Assembly (NCBI GenBank): GCA_034336665.1
Contig: JAPFBE010000032.1
Coordinates: forward strand, 620,001 to 684,000
Length of the DNA: 64,000 nucleotides
Direction of reading: 5' to 3'
Origin: Luscinia megarhynchos
Lineage: Eukaryota > Chordata > Aves > Passeriformes > Turdidae
Shown here: piece after piece, positions 13,700-26,489 of the stretch
Position numbering within the stretch: position 1 is the stretch's first letter
Layout: the number at the start of each line of letters is the position of its first letter
Position numbers and translations under genes: made by a program
Notes under the pieces: generated by a model
Seen by the model: only the letters and a program-made list of their open reading frames with translations
The model's database searches: none
Told to the model about the DNA's origin: nothing

Positions 13700-16526
13700 C
13701 TACATTGGAAAAAGACAGTAAGTAAATAATTAGATTAATCCAACATACTCATCTAACACCTAAACATTTTAAACTCCCAGATTTGATTCATACTTGTCTG
13801 TTCTACAAACAAAATAACCCAAGCCTTTCATTCAAAATAATACAGAAGGTCTTACAGAGTTATCTTTTCATGACCAATAAGTTTTTAAGTGTTTTAGTGG
13901 GTCTTCAATAAAACTGATATACCAGTCAAATTAGGAAAAATACTGTTTTTCTGTGAGAGCTCATTACTGATATGCACTTGCATTATGTTTTTCAGTAAAT
14001 CATATTAAAGTAATGAGACTTTAAATACTTATGTGAAAAATAGCTCAGAACTCTTAAATGTAAGGAAGAGACACTATTTCTGATGTGGGAGTTTTCCCAC
14101 AAAAATTGAAAATTATAAAAGCTGGCCCCACTCACTCATACAGAAGTCCACTGCCTCACAACATGAAGCATCAAATGAACGAACAGTCAAATCAAGCAAG
14201 ACAACTGCTACCAGAAGTCTGGCAATCTTCCAGGCACATGATGAGACTAATTTGCTTCTCTTTAATGTGCAGGTAAAACATTACTATGTAGCTATTTAAT
14301 AATAATAAATAAATATTAATAGTGGAAATAAAAATGATGGCTTCTAAGACTTAATTATGTGAACTGAAAGTAATATTGCTGTCCTATAATTATTTATAAC
14401 TTTGCATTATTATTAAAATCCTATAATAGCTATTTTTAAACAAATAAAGTGAACTGGCCAAAATATCACTATCTGGAACAATTATACGAAATAGGGGATT
14501 GAGTGATTATTATGAAATTTTTAGTACCCATCCTGTAGTGATTTTCAATATTTTAGAATCTCTCTCGAGTTTCACATCTCCATAGCACTATTAAAAGATT
14601 ATTCAAAAACAATTCCATGCCTATCAAGGAGGCAGTATCCTCTAATTTTTAGAAAAAAATATAAAAATGAAATCTTGTTAGAAGTAAACATACTCAGTGT
14701 CAAAGTGGAATTTCAGCATCATTATGCTCAAAACCAAAAGGAATGAGTTACAGTATTTATTTCCTAAAGACTGCAATACTGTCTCTGACACAGCTATCAG
14801 GAACAGAGCCCCTTTTAACTATAGTTAATATTATTTTTGCAAAAGACATTTCCATAACTCATTTTTGTTTAATAACTTTAAGAAAAACTTATTTTTTAAT
14901 TACAGCAGAATCCATTAACTTCAATATATTTAAAAAAAAATCCTTACAGCAGAAACACACAGAAAAAATGTTGTTATTATTATTGTACTTACACACCTGG
15001 ACTCCACCTTCTTCCCATCTAAGGCCCCTGTTTGCTTTAAAAACCACTTGCATTTCATCCAAATTTAATTAAATTGTGAGTTGTACTCACAATTATTTTT
15101 CATTTAATTTTCAACTTCTTAGTATAACAGTGGAAGGAAAAGACCTGACTCACTCTGGTGTAGCTCCCACCACTGCTTGATGTATATAGACAGTTTATCT
15201 ATTTTGTCAATTTAAAGTGAGAAATCAGACTCTGTCAGAAGATTCAGGGAGACTATTTTATGATAGTAAAAGTGAATGACAATCTATAAAAATAGGCTGC
15301 ATTATCTACATAACTAACAGTACAGAAGTGTAAAATATTCATGTTCTGAGGTAATTCACATTATCATATGTATCTACTAAAAATACATTACATTGGGAAA
15401 ACAGGCAGCAGACTTTATCTCAGACTGCACTCGAACACATCAACAGTCTAATACTGCCAACAAGGAAGTCTTCATCCCCACTCTTATTCCTCCTTCCTCC
15501 CATATACCAAACCTGACTATGCCATCCTATTTCATCCCTAATGATAGTTCTCCTACTTGTCAAGCTATTTATTGCACTGATTTAACTCATTAATCTAGCA
15601 GAAAACGCTGAGATTTTTTTAACCTATTTTTTTCCAGAGCTCATTTTCTAACGTGGTAGAAATGTTAGACACATAGCTCAGAAAACAGTCTGCTGAGCGC
15701 TAGAACCCACATAAGTTATACATATGGAAGCAGAGGAAAATAATCAAATAATGGGAGAGGGAAAGAACAGGGACCTGCCCAGGAAGCACTAATCTGTCTC
15801 AAGTTTCATGAAACTCTGCTTAAGTTACTATTACAAAATACAATACAGTGTTAACAACACATTATGAGGTAACAGTATCAGTCTATCAACGAAAATGCTT
15901 TTGTTCTCAGAATATATATAGATTATTAACACTGCCTGACAGTTTTCAGTGTTTAATATTGTGAAGAGATTGTGATCATTATGAGCAGAACTATTAACAA
16001 TATTCTGCTAACAGACAATTTTATTTCTTCTGTGCTATTTTTGTACCAAACTTCCTTATCATGGTATAGAATTAGCAGCTCAAATAATTTTATTTCTAAG
16101 GCTAATATAATTCTATGACAATGTTTATTTTAGCAAATCTGTTCCCCTTGCTTATGCAACATCATGCAGAGCTAGTGACCAAGTTTGCAAGACCACAAGA
16201 AAAATATTCTAGAATTGACTGCTACTTCATTTTTAAAAGTTATGTTACAGAAATTCATATCAACATATTTTCTAAATTTATGTTTCTTTTTCTCCCCATG
16301 GTCTTACTGAGAACCTTTTAACATAAAGATGACTAGATACCTTCAGGCAATTCATTTATAATCAAAATATTTTTGTGTCACTATCATTTAACTTACAAGA
16401 TATTTTAATCCTTGTTTGGTGATCAGTGTCTCATCACATTTGCAACTTACCTCCCTCCAGACTATTTTGCTAGCTCCCTCTTCGACCATTCTTTCTTGAA
16501 ATTTTTCGTTGCATGCATCTGTAGAA
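13700..16526. other. ZFR intron 2, right of exon 3
   Basis: AT-rich intron. Short open frames (for example 14743-15072) have no recognisable product. Confidence 0.6.
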
Positions 16527-16976
16527 GATGTTACTTCCCCCAAAATGTACCCCTGGGATTCCGTCCCATGAAACAAAGGGATTCCTTGAAACAGGACTGC
16601 CCTTCCTTATCGAAAAATCTGTTATCTCTTAGGATTTCTATTGGCTCTTAAAGTTACAAGTTAATTGGTTTTTTTCTGACTTAAAGTTTTAAGGTAATTG
16701 GTTAGTTTGTAATTTGTAGTTTTATTGGTTAGAAATTCAATCCTTTGGAAACCTATATAAACCCTTTGCTATCTGATGTAATTAGACCGTTGTTAGCATT
16801 TCCCTTCGAAGACAATAAAGTTATCTTCGGAACTCTTGCTACACGGTCTCAAGCCTTTTACACTTCGCTAGTGAGTAGCTGCGGGTTCTGTAGCCAGGGT
16901 TCAGAGATATCTGCACTCAGAGCTGCAGACCCCGGGGTTGGAAAGCCCCCAGCCTGAAAACAGCTACACGCATCCT
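16527..16976 (+). mobile_element. LTR with TATA box and polyadenylation signal
   Basis: Begins near TGTTACTTCCCCC. TATATAAA at 16754-16761 and AATAAA at 16814-16819 are spaced as in an LTR promoter/R region, and the sequence ends near AACAGCTACA. I could not find a matching target duplication, so both ends are estimates. Confidence 0.6.
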
Positions 16977-17039
16977 AGTATTATCTATTCGTTCATTACT
17001 ACAGATGGCAAGAACTCTATGGATCATTTGAGATGATGC

Positions 17040-18012
17040 CACCGAGGCCTCCCCCCATTTTCAACTAGGGGCCCTGATGGCTGGGGGGAGAGAGAGAAAC
17101 AGAGAAGCCTCTGCTGCCGGCTCAAAGCAGCCATGGGAGGTGAAGCCTCCCTCATGCAGCCTGCGTGACCTGGCACGTTACCAGCAGGGCCTTGCCCGGC
17201 TCCCTTCACCTTCTGTGTGCAATTTTAACCCTTCTAATGCTCGGATAAGACTGCAGCTCTCCTGACCTCCCTTGAATGAGAGGAATAAAGCAGGAAGTAT
17301 ACTAAAGTTAGTCAAGTGGGAGCCAAGTTTCCAGATGTGAAGAGATTGAGGAGATGCCATGAAAAGGTTGGCTGAAAAGAACCTTTTTTGTAAGCTATGG
17401 GGGACTGGACTACACTGAAAATTCCTTTAAATTGTGGAGAACTACTTGGGGGGGTTGAAGTGCTTGAGAAAAAAGATCCTTTGCCCCGAGGGAATGGGGG
17501 TCTCTGTTCTGGAGACTGGAAAGATGAACAGAGACATTTGGTGCAAAAAGAAATGAAGAGAACTTTTTGTCTTTGAACAGCTTGCCCTTAAAAGTAATAC
17601 CCCAGGAGTTTTTTGACATGACCCATAACATAGCTCTGGAAAGACTGTGAAGATGGGAGGAGTTTTGTGATTTGCAGATTTTCCTGGGCGGATGCAAATT
17701 GTGAAAGTGAAGACAAACCCTATGGCTAAACCAAGAAGGAGCTTCTCTCTCTAGAGTGAACTGAAATGATTATTTAAGTGAATGACTGACTGAAGTGTCT
17801 CTGTATGTTGTTGTTAAGAAATATGGAAGGTGGAGGGCAGGAGGATGTGATCTGGAAATCTTATTCCGAATTCCTTATTTTCTCAGTGTTATTAATACAT
17901 TTCTTCTTTATACCCTTTTAAATTTTAGACTTGCCTTGTTTTTGCTCCTAAATCCTATCTCAAAGAGAAATTGAGTATATTAAAATTGGCAAACCTAAAT
18001 CAAACCAAGACA
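17040..18012 (+). mobile_element. ERVL-type LTR, 5' end unclear
   Basis: The last 600 bases match, element for element, the ERVL LTR ends at 5.4-5.8 kb and the reverse of 59.25-59.45 kb (AATACATTTCTTCTTTATACCC, then a pyrimidine-rich block, then a terminal ACCAAGACA). It ends at 18012, directly against a CR1. The 5' boundary was not found. Confidence 0.65.
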
Positions 18013-18385
18013 CCGGGCAACCTGTGTCAGTGCTGTCACCCTCACAGTTTAAAAAACATTTTCTGATGTCCAGAGGGAACCTCCTGTGTTTTGGTTTGTG
18101 CCCATTGCCTCTGGTCCTGTCACTGGGCACCACTGACAAGAGCCTGGCTCTGTCCTCTTTTCACTCTTCCTTTAGGTATTTATATACATTAAGAAGATCC
18201 GCCTTGAGCTTTCTTATCTCTAGGTTAAACAGCCCCAGCTCTTTCTCTCAGCCTTTCTTCATAAGTGAGAGGCTCCAGCCCCTTCATCATCTTTGTGGCC
18301 TTTCATTGAACTCTCTCCAATATGTCCATGTCTCTTTTGCTCTGGGGAGCCCAGAACTGGACACAAGCCTCCAGGTCTGATGGGG
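18013..18385 (-). mobile_element. CR1 LINE fragment, inverted
   Basis: The plus strand carries the reverse complement of the CR1 3' region (ACAGCCCCAGCTCTTTCTCT, CATCTTTGTGGCC, CCAGAACTGGACACAAGCCT). The part that would contain the CR1 tail is cut off by the LTR ending at 18012. Confidence 0.85.
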
Positions 18386-21300
18386 TGTAACTGGCCCAAC
18401 TGTGCTGACATGAGAGGCAGAAGTCATGTCTTAGAAGGTGTCATAAACCATCAAAGACCCTGAAAGTGCCCCCAGACTCATTTCTGAGGCCTTCCACCAG
18501 AGGATTGAAAGCTCTCCTGCAGGGAAGGTACCTGGGTGTTCCCACCCAGCCTGAGCATATTTTAACCCATTGGACTTTGTCTTTCGAGGGTTTTTTCCCC
18601 ACCCCCAATAGATGAAGACAGTGATCATTACTATGACCAACGGACACCGAAATTGCATCAAGTCTCATTGCAGATCCATGGGTAGTGATATGTTCCCTTA
18701 CTCTTTTCCTTTCTTTCTTTTTCCTTATACATTTTCTTAAATTATATTTTCATACTTTCATATTGTTATATTACTATAGATAATAATAACCCAAATGGCT
18801 ACATACCTGCTTTCTACTGCAACCAAATTGTTCTAAAATAAACCCTATATGTATATATTTACAAACATCAATCAGTGTCATTTCACTCTAATCTACCCCA
18901 AGGGATTAACAAGAACCTAGGTTACCCTTGCCTTCTAGGGTGGGTCATAACACTTCTGTACCAGTCTCGAACATCCAGTAACATCATACACTGCACTTGA
19001 ATACAAAACTGGCTATAATTGCAAGAGTTCACTTCCATATGGCTACCTAGAAGACTGCATCTTAATCTAAACCTACAGGCACTGTGATTGGATCTGGACC
19101 TAATCTGCTACAATTAATCACCTTTACTTGCAAAGACTCACCACGCTTAGCAATTCAAAGTTAACAATTCACTCCTAACTGCCCAAGAATCTCGCATATG
19201 TGACCTGTCTCATTAGAGTAGGTACATGGTATGAACATAAGTAAGATGAAACTCAGACGCTCAAAAGTTCTTTATCTTCTTAACAGGAACCAAAATCTTA
19301 ACACAACATTAATTGAGACCATCACATTTGCACACTTTCTCAATGTCCCTATCTCTCTATCAGCACGCCCACATTTCAGTCAGCCAACTTCAAAATAAAA
19401 GCATAATTATGCCTCTTCTCCAGCAGTGAATCAAGAATGCTATTTTTTACACATGAAAAACATGCCAATATTAGGTTCTTCATGTCAAACTGAATAGACA
19501 CACAGTAGTTAAGGTGGCCTACAGAGTACACACACACACAAACTAGAGGATTAGTATCACCAAATTTCACATTTATTTCAGGTTTGTAAATAGATGGATT
19601 AATAGTTACTTAAATAAGTAACAGAGTTTTGCACTGCATGCAGGTTTATAACCCTAGGCCCAGTACCACTACTAGCAAAAGGTACTGCAATATTCAGGGA
19701 AATTTTCTGTATTGGTATTTGCATAATCTAATGCTTCTCATTAAATCATGATGTCATTACATTAAACTCCCTTTTAGACATTGACTCCTGTGTTTTCTGT
19801 TCAAAATATTAAATTCATTCTTATGAAAGGACTGCTTTAACACTGTTTTGTCTCTTCACTTTTAGACATGGTAAATATACAAACCATTTATAGGATAGAG
19901 TCTTTTACTGATACGTAAATGGAATAGTACCTTGTACTTTTGACAGCAAAGGAAAAAGCTTCTTTCAATCAATCAATCTTTCAATTTTCTCAAGAATACA
20001 TTTAGGATTAACTATGAAAACAGTTTTGAACTTGAACTGTATTCCAATTATATGGCTTTAAGGAAATTTCAAAGTAGTTGTTCAGGTTCTTAAGTCTACA
20101 GACCCTCTCAGCTCCACAATAAAAGGAATAGCAATCTAAAATATTAATCTCCACTTCAAAATTGCAGATATATATGGATTTCAGTTTATTCACTCAAAGA
20201 TTGTTTATTTACTTACAAAAAAATCCCTCTATGTTATTTAAAAACTCCTTCATACCCCATGACAACCCAGTTTCAAATTTCACAACTGTCAAGTAAAACA
20301 TAAATATACTGTGAGCACCTAATAAGAAAAACCCAAAAAGATTAGCTAAATTTAATCCTCTCCTTTAACTATCATACATTGCAGTAAATGAAAATTAATT
20401 TATTTTATATCCATTTCCAGAAAAGAATTACTTGGGAGTCATTCCAAGATCCACATAAAACTGTATATTCCTGAAACTATGTCAGGTTTGCAATTTTGAT
20501 TAGCTAGATAACAGTAGCACACATCTGCATTCATTTGCCAATAATCCCTCATATTTCATATATTTGCTTTATTCTTCTATTATCCTGTTAACCAAGACTT
20601 AGGAGTCAAGGAAGGTCTTTATTATGAATTTATGAAACGAATAACAAATATTCAAATATGAACTTCAAGGTGCTATTCCAACACAAGCCAAAAATGTGAT
20701 GATGTTCGCAACTGTATCTGGGTTTTGCCAAATTAAGTAATTTGATTTCAGAAAAAGTGAGATAATAGTTGCTACCAATTACTTTTTAACAGTGTGACAC
20801 ACCATTTGGATGCACAAAGAATACAAAGATACAAAAATTTAAGGCAACATACCTATACAAAATATATGGTTACAAGTCCCTGAGCTTCACTATAAGACCT
20901 GCTCCTGATCTTAGATACCCAAGTAGGAAATCTTTTAAAAAGGGGCATGGCTCCAAAAGTACTTTCTCTACTTTCTGATACATTAATTATAACATTGCTT
21001 CAGTGGAATGGGACAGTCCCCTGTATTTTCTGGTGCTTCTACTCTTTCCTTATCTATCCAGTCTCCCATAGGTTGGGTTGGTGTAATTTTAACTCATGTT
21101 AAAAAGGATTCCATCCTCCCACACTGACCTAGGGGGAAGCAAAGACTTGGGGAGCAAGCCCCATCTTCACTGAAGGAGAAGTGTCCAGGGGGCAGCAGAC
21201 AGTAACTTGTTGGCGTTGTTGACTCTAATGGCCATTTTAATTTAAGGGCCTTGGGATCTGATGCTGCCTCCTCCGTGGTGTCCGGCTCCACCTCCCCACC

Positions 21301-21585
21301 CTCACACCACTGGGGATAGAGGGAGGTCCTTACCAGCACAAGAAAACACACCTGCGGGAGAGTCAGATAAGTAGATGGGTCCCAAGCACAACTATCGTGG
21401 AGGAGCGGGTTGCACAAGCAGGCCCCACACGGGGCAGAGGATGGAAGCAGTCCCGAGCACTCACCCGGAGGGGGCGGAGAGATCCCGGTCAATGACACGA
21501 AACCGAAGGCGAAGAGGGAAGTGACTCCGGGCAAGGACAGAGAGAGGGAGGGAGGGACAGGGCAGGGAGGGGTCGCGGTGGTTAC
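18386..21585. other. ZFR intron 2, distal part
   Basis: Mostly AT-rich intron. 18420-18660 is less AT-rich and may be an old repeat but I cannot name it. 21090-21580 becomes GC-rich as the ZFR island begins. Confidence 0.55.
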
Positions 21586-21670
21586 CTATACTGGGCAGCA
21601 GCCCCGCTATGGGTGAATCCAAAGTAGTTGCCGGTGGCCATTTTGGCATCTTCTCCCAGGCGGCTGGGCA
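21586..21670 (-). CDS. ZFR: ZFR coding exon 2
   Basis: The exon runs from the CCACAG acceptor to the TATAG|GTAAC donor and encodes residues 13-40 ([19 protein letters not shown], then THSGAAAQY). The Ala run after HSG is only three residues, shorter than the longer Ala run I recall for the mammalian protein. Phase joins exon 1 (Val) and exon 3 (Ser) exactly. GC content and CpG frequency are high because it lies in the promoter island. Confidence 0.95.
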
Positions 21671-21916
21671 CTGTGGCGAAGATAACCAAGAGGCGGCAGC
21701 GGTGGGGACCATGACAGGAGGCCCGGCAGGAGGAGGCGGGGAGAGAAAGGGATAGACAGACAAGAGACAGAAGTGCGCGCGAGCGCCAGGTCAGACACGG
21801 CGCCTCAGGACCACCGTTCCTCCGCCCCGCGCGCGGGCCGCATCTCCTCCCCCTCGCCGCCACCCCCCCCCCCCCACGCTCACGGACACACAGAAACATC
21901 GAGCGCCATTACTTAC

Positions 21917-21953
21917 CATAGGTGAAAGAAACTACCGGGCATATAGGAATCAT
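21917..21953 (-). CDS. ZFR: ZFR coding exon 1
   Basis: The exon starts with ATG at 21953 and encodes MIPICPVVSFTY plus the first base of a split Val codon. This matches the known ZFR amino terminus. The donor reads TATG|GTAAGT. A second in-frame ATG lies in exon 2 (residue 23), so a shorter start is possible if this exon is skipped. Confidence 0.93.
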
Positions 21954-22290
21954 GAGTGCAAGCTAGCAGGGACAACGGTGGTTGAACTCTCAACTTTCAC
22001 CCCTCTTCTCACCGCTGTGTTCGCTCACTCCCTTCCCCCCTCCACACACACCTACGGCGACAACGGCAGTGCGGCCGGATCAAGGCCGTGCGCACGCGCG
22101 AGATGTGTGAAGGGCTGCTAGAAGTTGTAGTTCAGCCAATGGCTACGCCTCCGCCCGCAGAAGAGCACCCTCGATGTCGCGTAGGCCGCCACCACACTTG
22201 AGGCGTGAATCCTCCTGCGCTGTATGTTGCAAAAGCTCTTGGGAGTTGTAGTTCCCCTCGCTGAGACCCGGACGCGAGGAAGAGCTGCTG
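21954..22290 (-). promoter_or_regulatory. ZFR promoter and 5'UTR, CpG-rich, with two ZNF143-type motifs
   Basis: This GC-rich stretch lies just upstream of the ZFR start codon. On the minus strand there are two copies of the ACTACAA-type element: AACTACAACTCCCA at about 22254-22241 and AACTACAACTTCTAGCAGC at about 22133-22115. Both resemble the SBS element bound by ZNF143/THAP11. A CCAAT box (plus strand, 22136-22140) overlaps the second one. There is no TATA box. The transcription start is probably near 22050-22110 but is not marked by anything I can see directly. Confidence 0.7.
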
Positions 22291-22464
22291 TTAGAGTAAC
22301 GTTGCACGTAACCACTCCTCCTGCCTGTCCCTTTTCTCCCTCCTTCCATCATCCCGTGTCACACCTACAGTCACACTGCACCTGTACCCGTGGACTCATG
22401 TTGCAAAGACAGGGTCGGTTTCTCATTCTTGCCTGCAAACCCACAACACATCACAGTAGAGATA

Positions 22465-22775
22465 GGGAACATGTGTGCTAATATCTTTACAAACAATTCC
22501 ATGGGTGAGGGTATGGGTGTTAACGTCTTTGAAATGGGTCTTAATGTCTCTACCAACTTGAAGCCGCAGGTTTGTTACAGAACCCCGACAGTTTGACTCC
22601 TGAAACAGACAAATGGGTCCGCACAAACCTGAACTTCTGAACTTTCAGTGAAAATGACAGGTTCAAGGGAGGATATGTGATAGGCGATTCGAGAAGGGTG
22701 CACCTTCCTAGTACCTCAGCCAATGGGGAAAGGAAGAGGGCAACATGTGGCCCTAAACTTTTAATTTGTTTTTCT
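22465..22775 (+). mobile_element. LTR fragment, same family as the LTR at 26.5/27.6 kb
   Basis: From TGTGTGCTAATATCTTTAC to CAACATGTGGCC this aligns by eye to 26490-26686 joined to 27617-27700, giving the uninterrupted version of that element. It lacks the R-U5 part. It lies between the ZFR promoter and SUB1. Confidence 0.7.
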
Positions 22776-22799
22776 ATCACATGGACATCACCCAGAGCT

Positions 22800-23472
22800 T
22801 GCCCGTAATCTGTTACCTATTTCACAGATTAAATCTCCTCTCAACATTTTCCCCCCACTGCTGCCTAGGCTACTTTTTAAAGAAATATAACTTGTTTGGT
22901 AACAGGTGGATTCACCCAAAGGACCTGTGACCTCATGGAGAGTCCATGCTGGAGGAGTTAATGAAGAATTGCAGCCTATGGGAAGGACCCACTGTGGAGA
23001 AATTTGTGGAGAACTGTCTCCTGTGAGTGGGACCCCACACTGAAGCAGGGAAAGAACATGAGGAGGAAGAAGCAGCAGAGACAAGGTGTGATAGTAACTG
23101 ACTGCCATCCCCACTCCCCATCCCTCCACCCTCCTGGGGGAGGGGGCAGGGGAAAGGGATCAGGAGTGAAGTTTAGCCTGGGAAGAAGGGAGTGGTGGGG
23201 GGTAAAGTGTTTTAAGATTTGTTCTTATTTATCATTATCCTACTCTGTTGTTATTTGGTAATAGTCATTGGTAATAAATTAATTTCCTGAAGTTGAGTCT
23301 GTTGAGCCCATGATGGTAATTACTGAGTGATCTCTCCTTGTCCAAAAATATCATGAGACTCATGGATCTTTCATTATATTTTCTTTCCCCTGTCCAGCTG
23401 AGGAGGGAAGTGATAGAAAAGCTTTGGTGAGCACCTAGCATTCAGCCAAGGTCAAACCCACCACACAGCCAT
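22800..23472 (+). mobile_element. ERVL-type LTR, 3' part
   Basis: Contains the family's GA-rich block and a GGTAATAAATTAATTTCC polyadenylation region, then CCCTGTCCAGCTGAGGAGG and the terminal GTCAAACCCACCACA. It is the same family as the end of the LTR at 5785. The 5' end is not resolved. Confidence 0.75.
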
Positions 23473-23589
23473 GTGTAAAGTATATCAAGTTAAGATGCCA
23501 AACATCCTTGACAATTCACTGGTCATTAATATTAGCTTTGCATAGGAACTAAATAGTACTGTACCTCTTGTTCTTATGCTAATCAAGTA

Positions 23590-24169
23590 TGTGAGATGTT
23601 ACATAGTGGTTCGTGTCATTATGGAAATACACCATGGGATTAATATTAACAAAAATACTGAATTCAAAGTAAATCATGAACATGAGACACAGGAAAATAT
23701 AATTATTTCATTATATTTGTTTAAATAACTTTGCTGTGAATTGTTGGCTTTTATTTTTATGTATTTTTTTATTTGCCACTATAATTATGAATTGTATCCA
23801 CTTTTTATGTATAAGGAAACGCGGGCTTGTGCGAGCAGGAACAGACTTGTTACTGCTGTTACCTGCTTGCTAGGAGTGTAACCTGACAACATGTTCGAGC
23901 CTTGTCCAGATCTGGTGGGGGCTTGTGGCCACTGCTGCTTGAGTGCTAGCCAACACGTTTTGGGCTTGCTCAGACTTGTACCCCAGCACAGTAGGCATGA
24001 CATGGTCCCACCAGAAACTGCCTATAAAAGGGGCAGTGACTGGGGGTAGGACAGACGTGTTGGTGGAGTGCAGACTCCCCACATCCCCAGCACTGCTTGC
24101 CCGTTCCTTATCAACAAATTAATAAATTGCCTTATTGATTGACCAACTCAATTGTGGTAATTTATAACA
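23590..24169 (+). mobile_element. Solo LTR with 4-bp TSD (copy A)
   Basis: Starts TGTGAGATG, ends TTTATAACA, 580 bases, flanked by AGTA at 23586-23589 and 24170-24173. A 4-bp duplication suggests a class I (ERV1-like) element. TATAAAA is at 24023-24029 and AATAAA at 24121-24126. It is nearly identical over most of its length to copy C at 27057-27616. Confidence 0.88.
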
Positions 24170-24239
24170 AGTACAATAGAAAAAGGATTCTATATGGGAA
24201 AATGAATAAGTTTCCAACTTCTGTGGTTCACTCTCAGTC

Positions 24240-24430
24240 AAAGTGCTTTTCTGTGAAGAAAGCAGCAATTGTGTGAGGAAAATGCTTAGAAAAACAAAAG
24301 CCCAAATCCTGAAGCTATTGTCAGGAAAATTAATCCACCAACACCAGAGGTTTATGTCCAAAAAGGAGACAGAGCAGTCTGGTTACTTTATTCGAATAAA
24401 GGGAGAGGCCATGGGGCATTCCCCTGGGGT
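24240..24430 (-). mobile_element. LTR fragment (R-U5 end), inverted
   Basis: The reverse complement of 27780-27880: the TTTATTCGAATAAA palindrome, the CTGTCTCCTTTTTGG block and the TTTTCCTGGCAG segment all appear in the opposite orientation. Ends are approximate. Confidence 0.6.
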
Positions 24431-24597
24431 CTGTCAAATTTTTTGAGGACACAGCCTCCTTTTTATCCTGTCTTCCCAGTCGCATTTTCCTTTCTCTTTC
24501 CCCATTGGCTGAGATACTTGAGAGGTACAGACTTTCTGAAACGCCTAATACCTAAGACTCCTTTCTAATGTATACCCCCCTTCTGTCTATTCCTTGT

Positions 24598-24830
24598 GTC
24601 AATCAGTGGAATTCCTTATGGAATTTATGGTTCTTCCCATTGTTTCTTTCATCTCTCAGTATCCAATTTTATTTATCAGCAGACCTACAGTTTGTTTGTA
24701 AAGACAAATCTCTCATTCCATTTATCAATCAGTGGAATCCTTCCCATTGTTTCTTCTATCTCTCAGTGCTAGTTTTATCTACCAGCAGATCCAGTTTGTT
24801 TGTAAAGACAAGTCCCCCATTTCTTTCACA
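24598..24830 (+). repeat. Tandem duplication, unit about 120 bases
   Basis: The segment starting AATCAGTGGAAT near 24602 recurs near 24728, including the TCCCATTGTTTCTT, TCTCTCAGT and CAGTTTGTTTGTAAAGAC blocks. The copies differ by several small deletions. Confidence 0.75.
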
Positions 24831-26489
24831 ATATTCAAGAGTACTTCAGGAGAGGGCTCTACACAAGTCTTCTATAGAAGAACTTACTCTGCCACAAGAA
24901 CCACAGTCGATTTGAGAGACATAAATGAGATCTCTATACTGTCCTCACCTTGTTTTTATGAAAAATTGCTCACAACTGGACCACCTGACCATAGCATTTG
25001 GGTGAAAAGGAAATAGAAGTTTTCTGTATTCTATGTTTCTGTCTTTCAACTTCTCAGTTATAAGCCTTCCAATATATTGATAAATATACATATTCATTAC
25101 ACATTTCATTAAAATGTAAGCATTTATATACACACACTTTTTAGCAGTGTACCACTGAATTTATATTTTTGCAAGTATTAAAGCCTGCAATTGCCCATTC
25201 TTTTGCAGATTTTTTTTCCACAATAAAGATTTCTGTCTTAAGTTTCATAACTTTTTTCATCCAAATAATTTCTAGTCATTCTAATTCAAATATTCCACCC
25301 TACATCTTGTGATTTCAGCCCTGCATACATCTCTGCATACACCTGCGATTTCAGCAGAAGTTTCAGATTACTTTTCCAGTTGAATTTTGCATACCAAATA
25401 TTCAGTGCACATATCACTTAAAAAAGATTACAACATAATTTATGAGAAGTCACACTTACCAAGTGTAATGAAAAAAATTAAGGTTTCTCATTTTCTTGGG
25501 GGGAAAAAAATCCACAGTGGTATTATGCAAGTCTTTCCCTCAGATTCCTAATACAAACCTGATGTTTCCTGGTGACTGTCAATCATTACATAACATCTAT
25601 TTAACATGTAACAACATTACTACTAGTTCACAGGATCAGATTCGTAGTCTATACTTGAAAAACCATAAAAGAAGACTGCATCTCTAAGATGTGTATCAGA
25701 TTTGCTTCAAAACAAAATCATTATAAATTCAGATTAGATCCTTTAGGCTACTTTGACCTTTACCTATTTCTGTATCCATAACTGGAAGGAAAATAAATGG
25801 AGTGATAAAGTGCAAATTGTGGCAGAGAGAAAGGCAGAAAAGCTTTAGTGAAATGTTCAAAAGATTTTTTTTAATACGACAAAAAATTCTCCATCTCTGT
25901 TCCTAATAAGATTCCAGAAGGATAGCCAAGAATTTCCCAAATGAAAACATACATTGGAAAGCAAAATTTTAATTTTGGATTAAATAGTACAGCTACTCTA
26001 TTTGTGCAATGTTCGATGCATCTAAAAATTATCAGACAAAAATGGCAAGCTAGCAATCAGAAAAATAAAACTTTTACTTTATGAAAGATCTTCAAAATAT
26101 GGTGAGAAGAAGAGAGCACCAAATAACATGCAATGTCATAATTACAATATCTTAATATTTCTAAATCTCATAATAAGCCAAAAAAAGTACAGGCTCAAAT
26201 ATGTAACATGAGAAGACAACATGAAACCACTCAAGCTCCAACAGCATGCTTGGCCTATTGCAGTTTGTAAAGGCTGCTAAAAGTCTTCTTTCACAAAGAT
26301 GAGGGTAGGAGACCCTTTCCCCACCTCCCCTCCAAACAGGTGTAATTTTGGTTTATCTCAAAAGGTGTTGCATACTTGTTTAGATGAAATAAACCTACCA
26401 CCCCTCAAATCCTGACACAGGAAATGGCATCAGCAGGGCACATATGATGCAGTGTTCTGGTGTAAACATGCTACAGAAGTAGGCAATGA
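24831..26489. other. ZFR-SUB1 intergenic, no feature seen
   Basis: AT-rich sequence between LTR stacks with no recognisable gene or repeat. Confidence 0.55.

Noticed and set aside
21862..21876. C homopolymer near ZFR exon 1
   Set aside because: Short low-complexity run in an intron of a GC-rich island; no function inferred.
21582..21899. 105-codon minus-strand frame across ZFR exon 2
   Set aside because: Only residues from VPSRLGED onward are coding; the upstream part is intron 1 read through.
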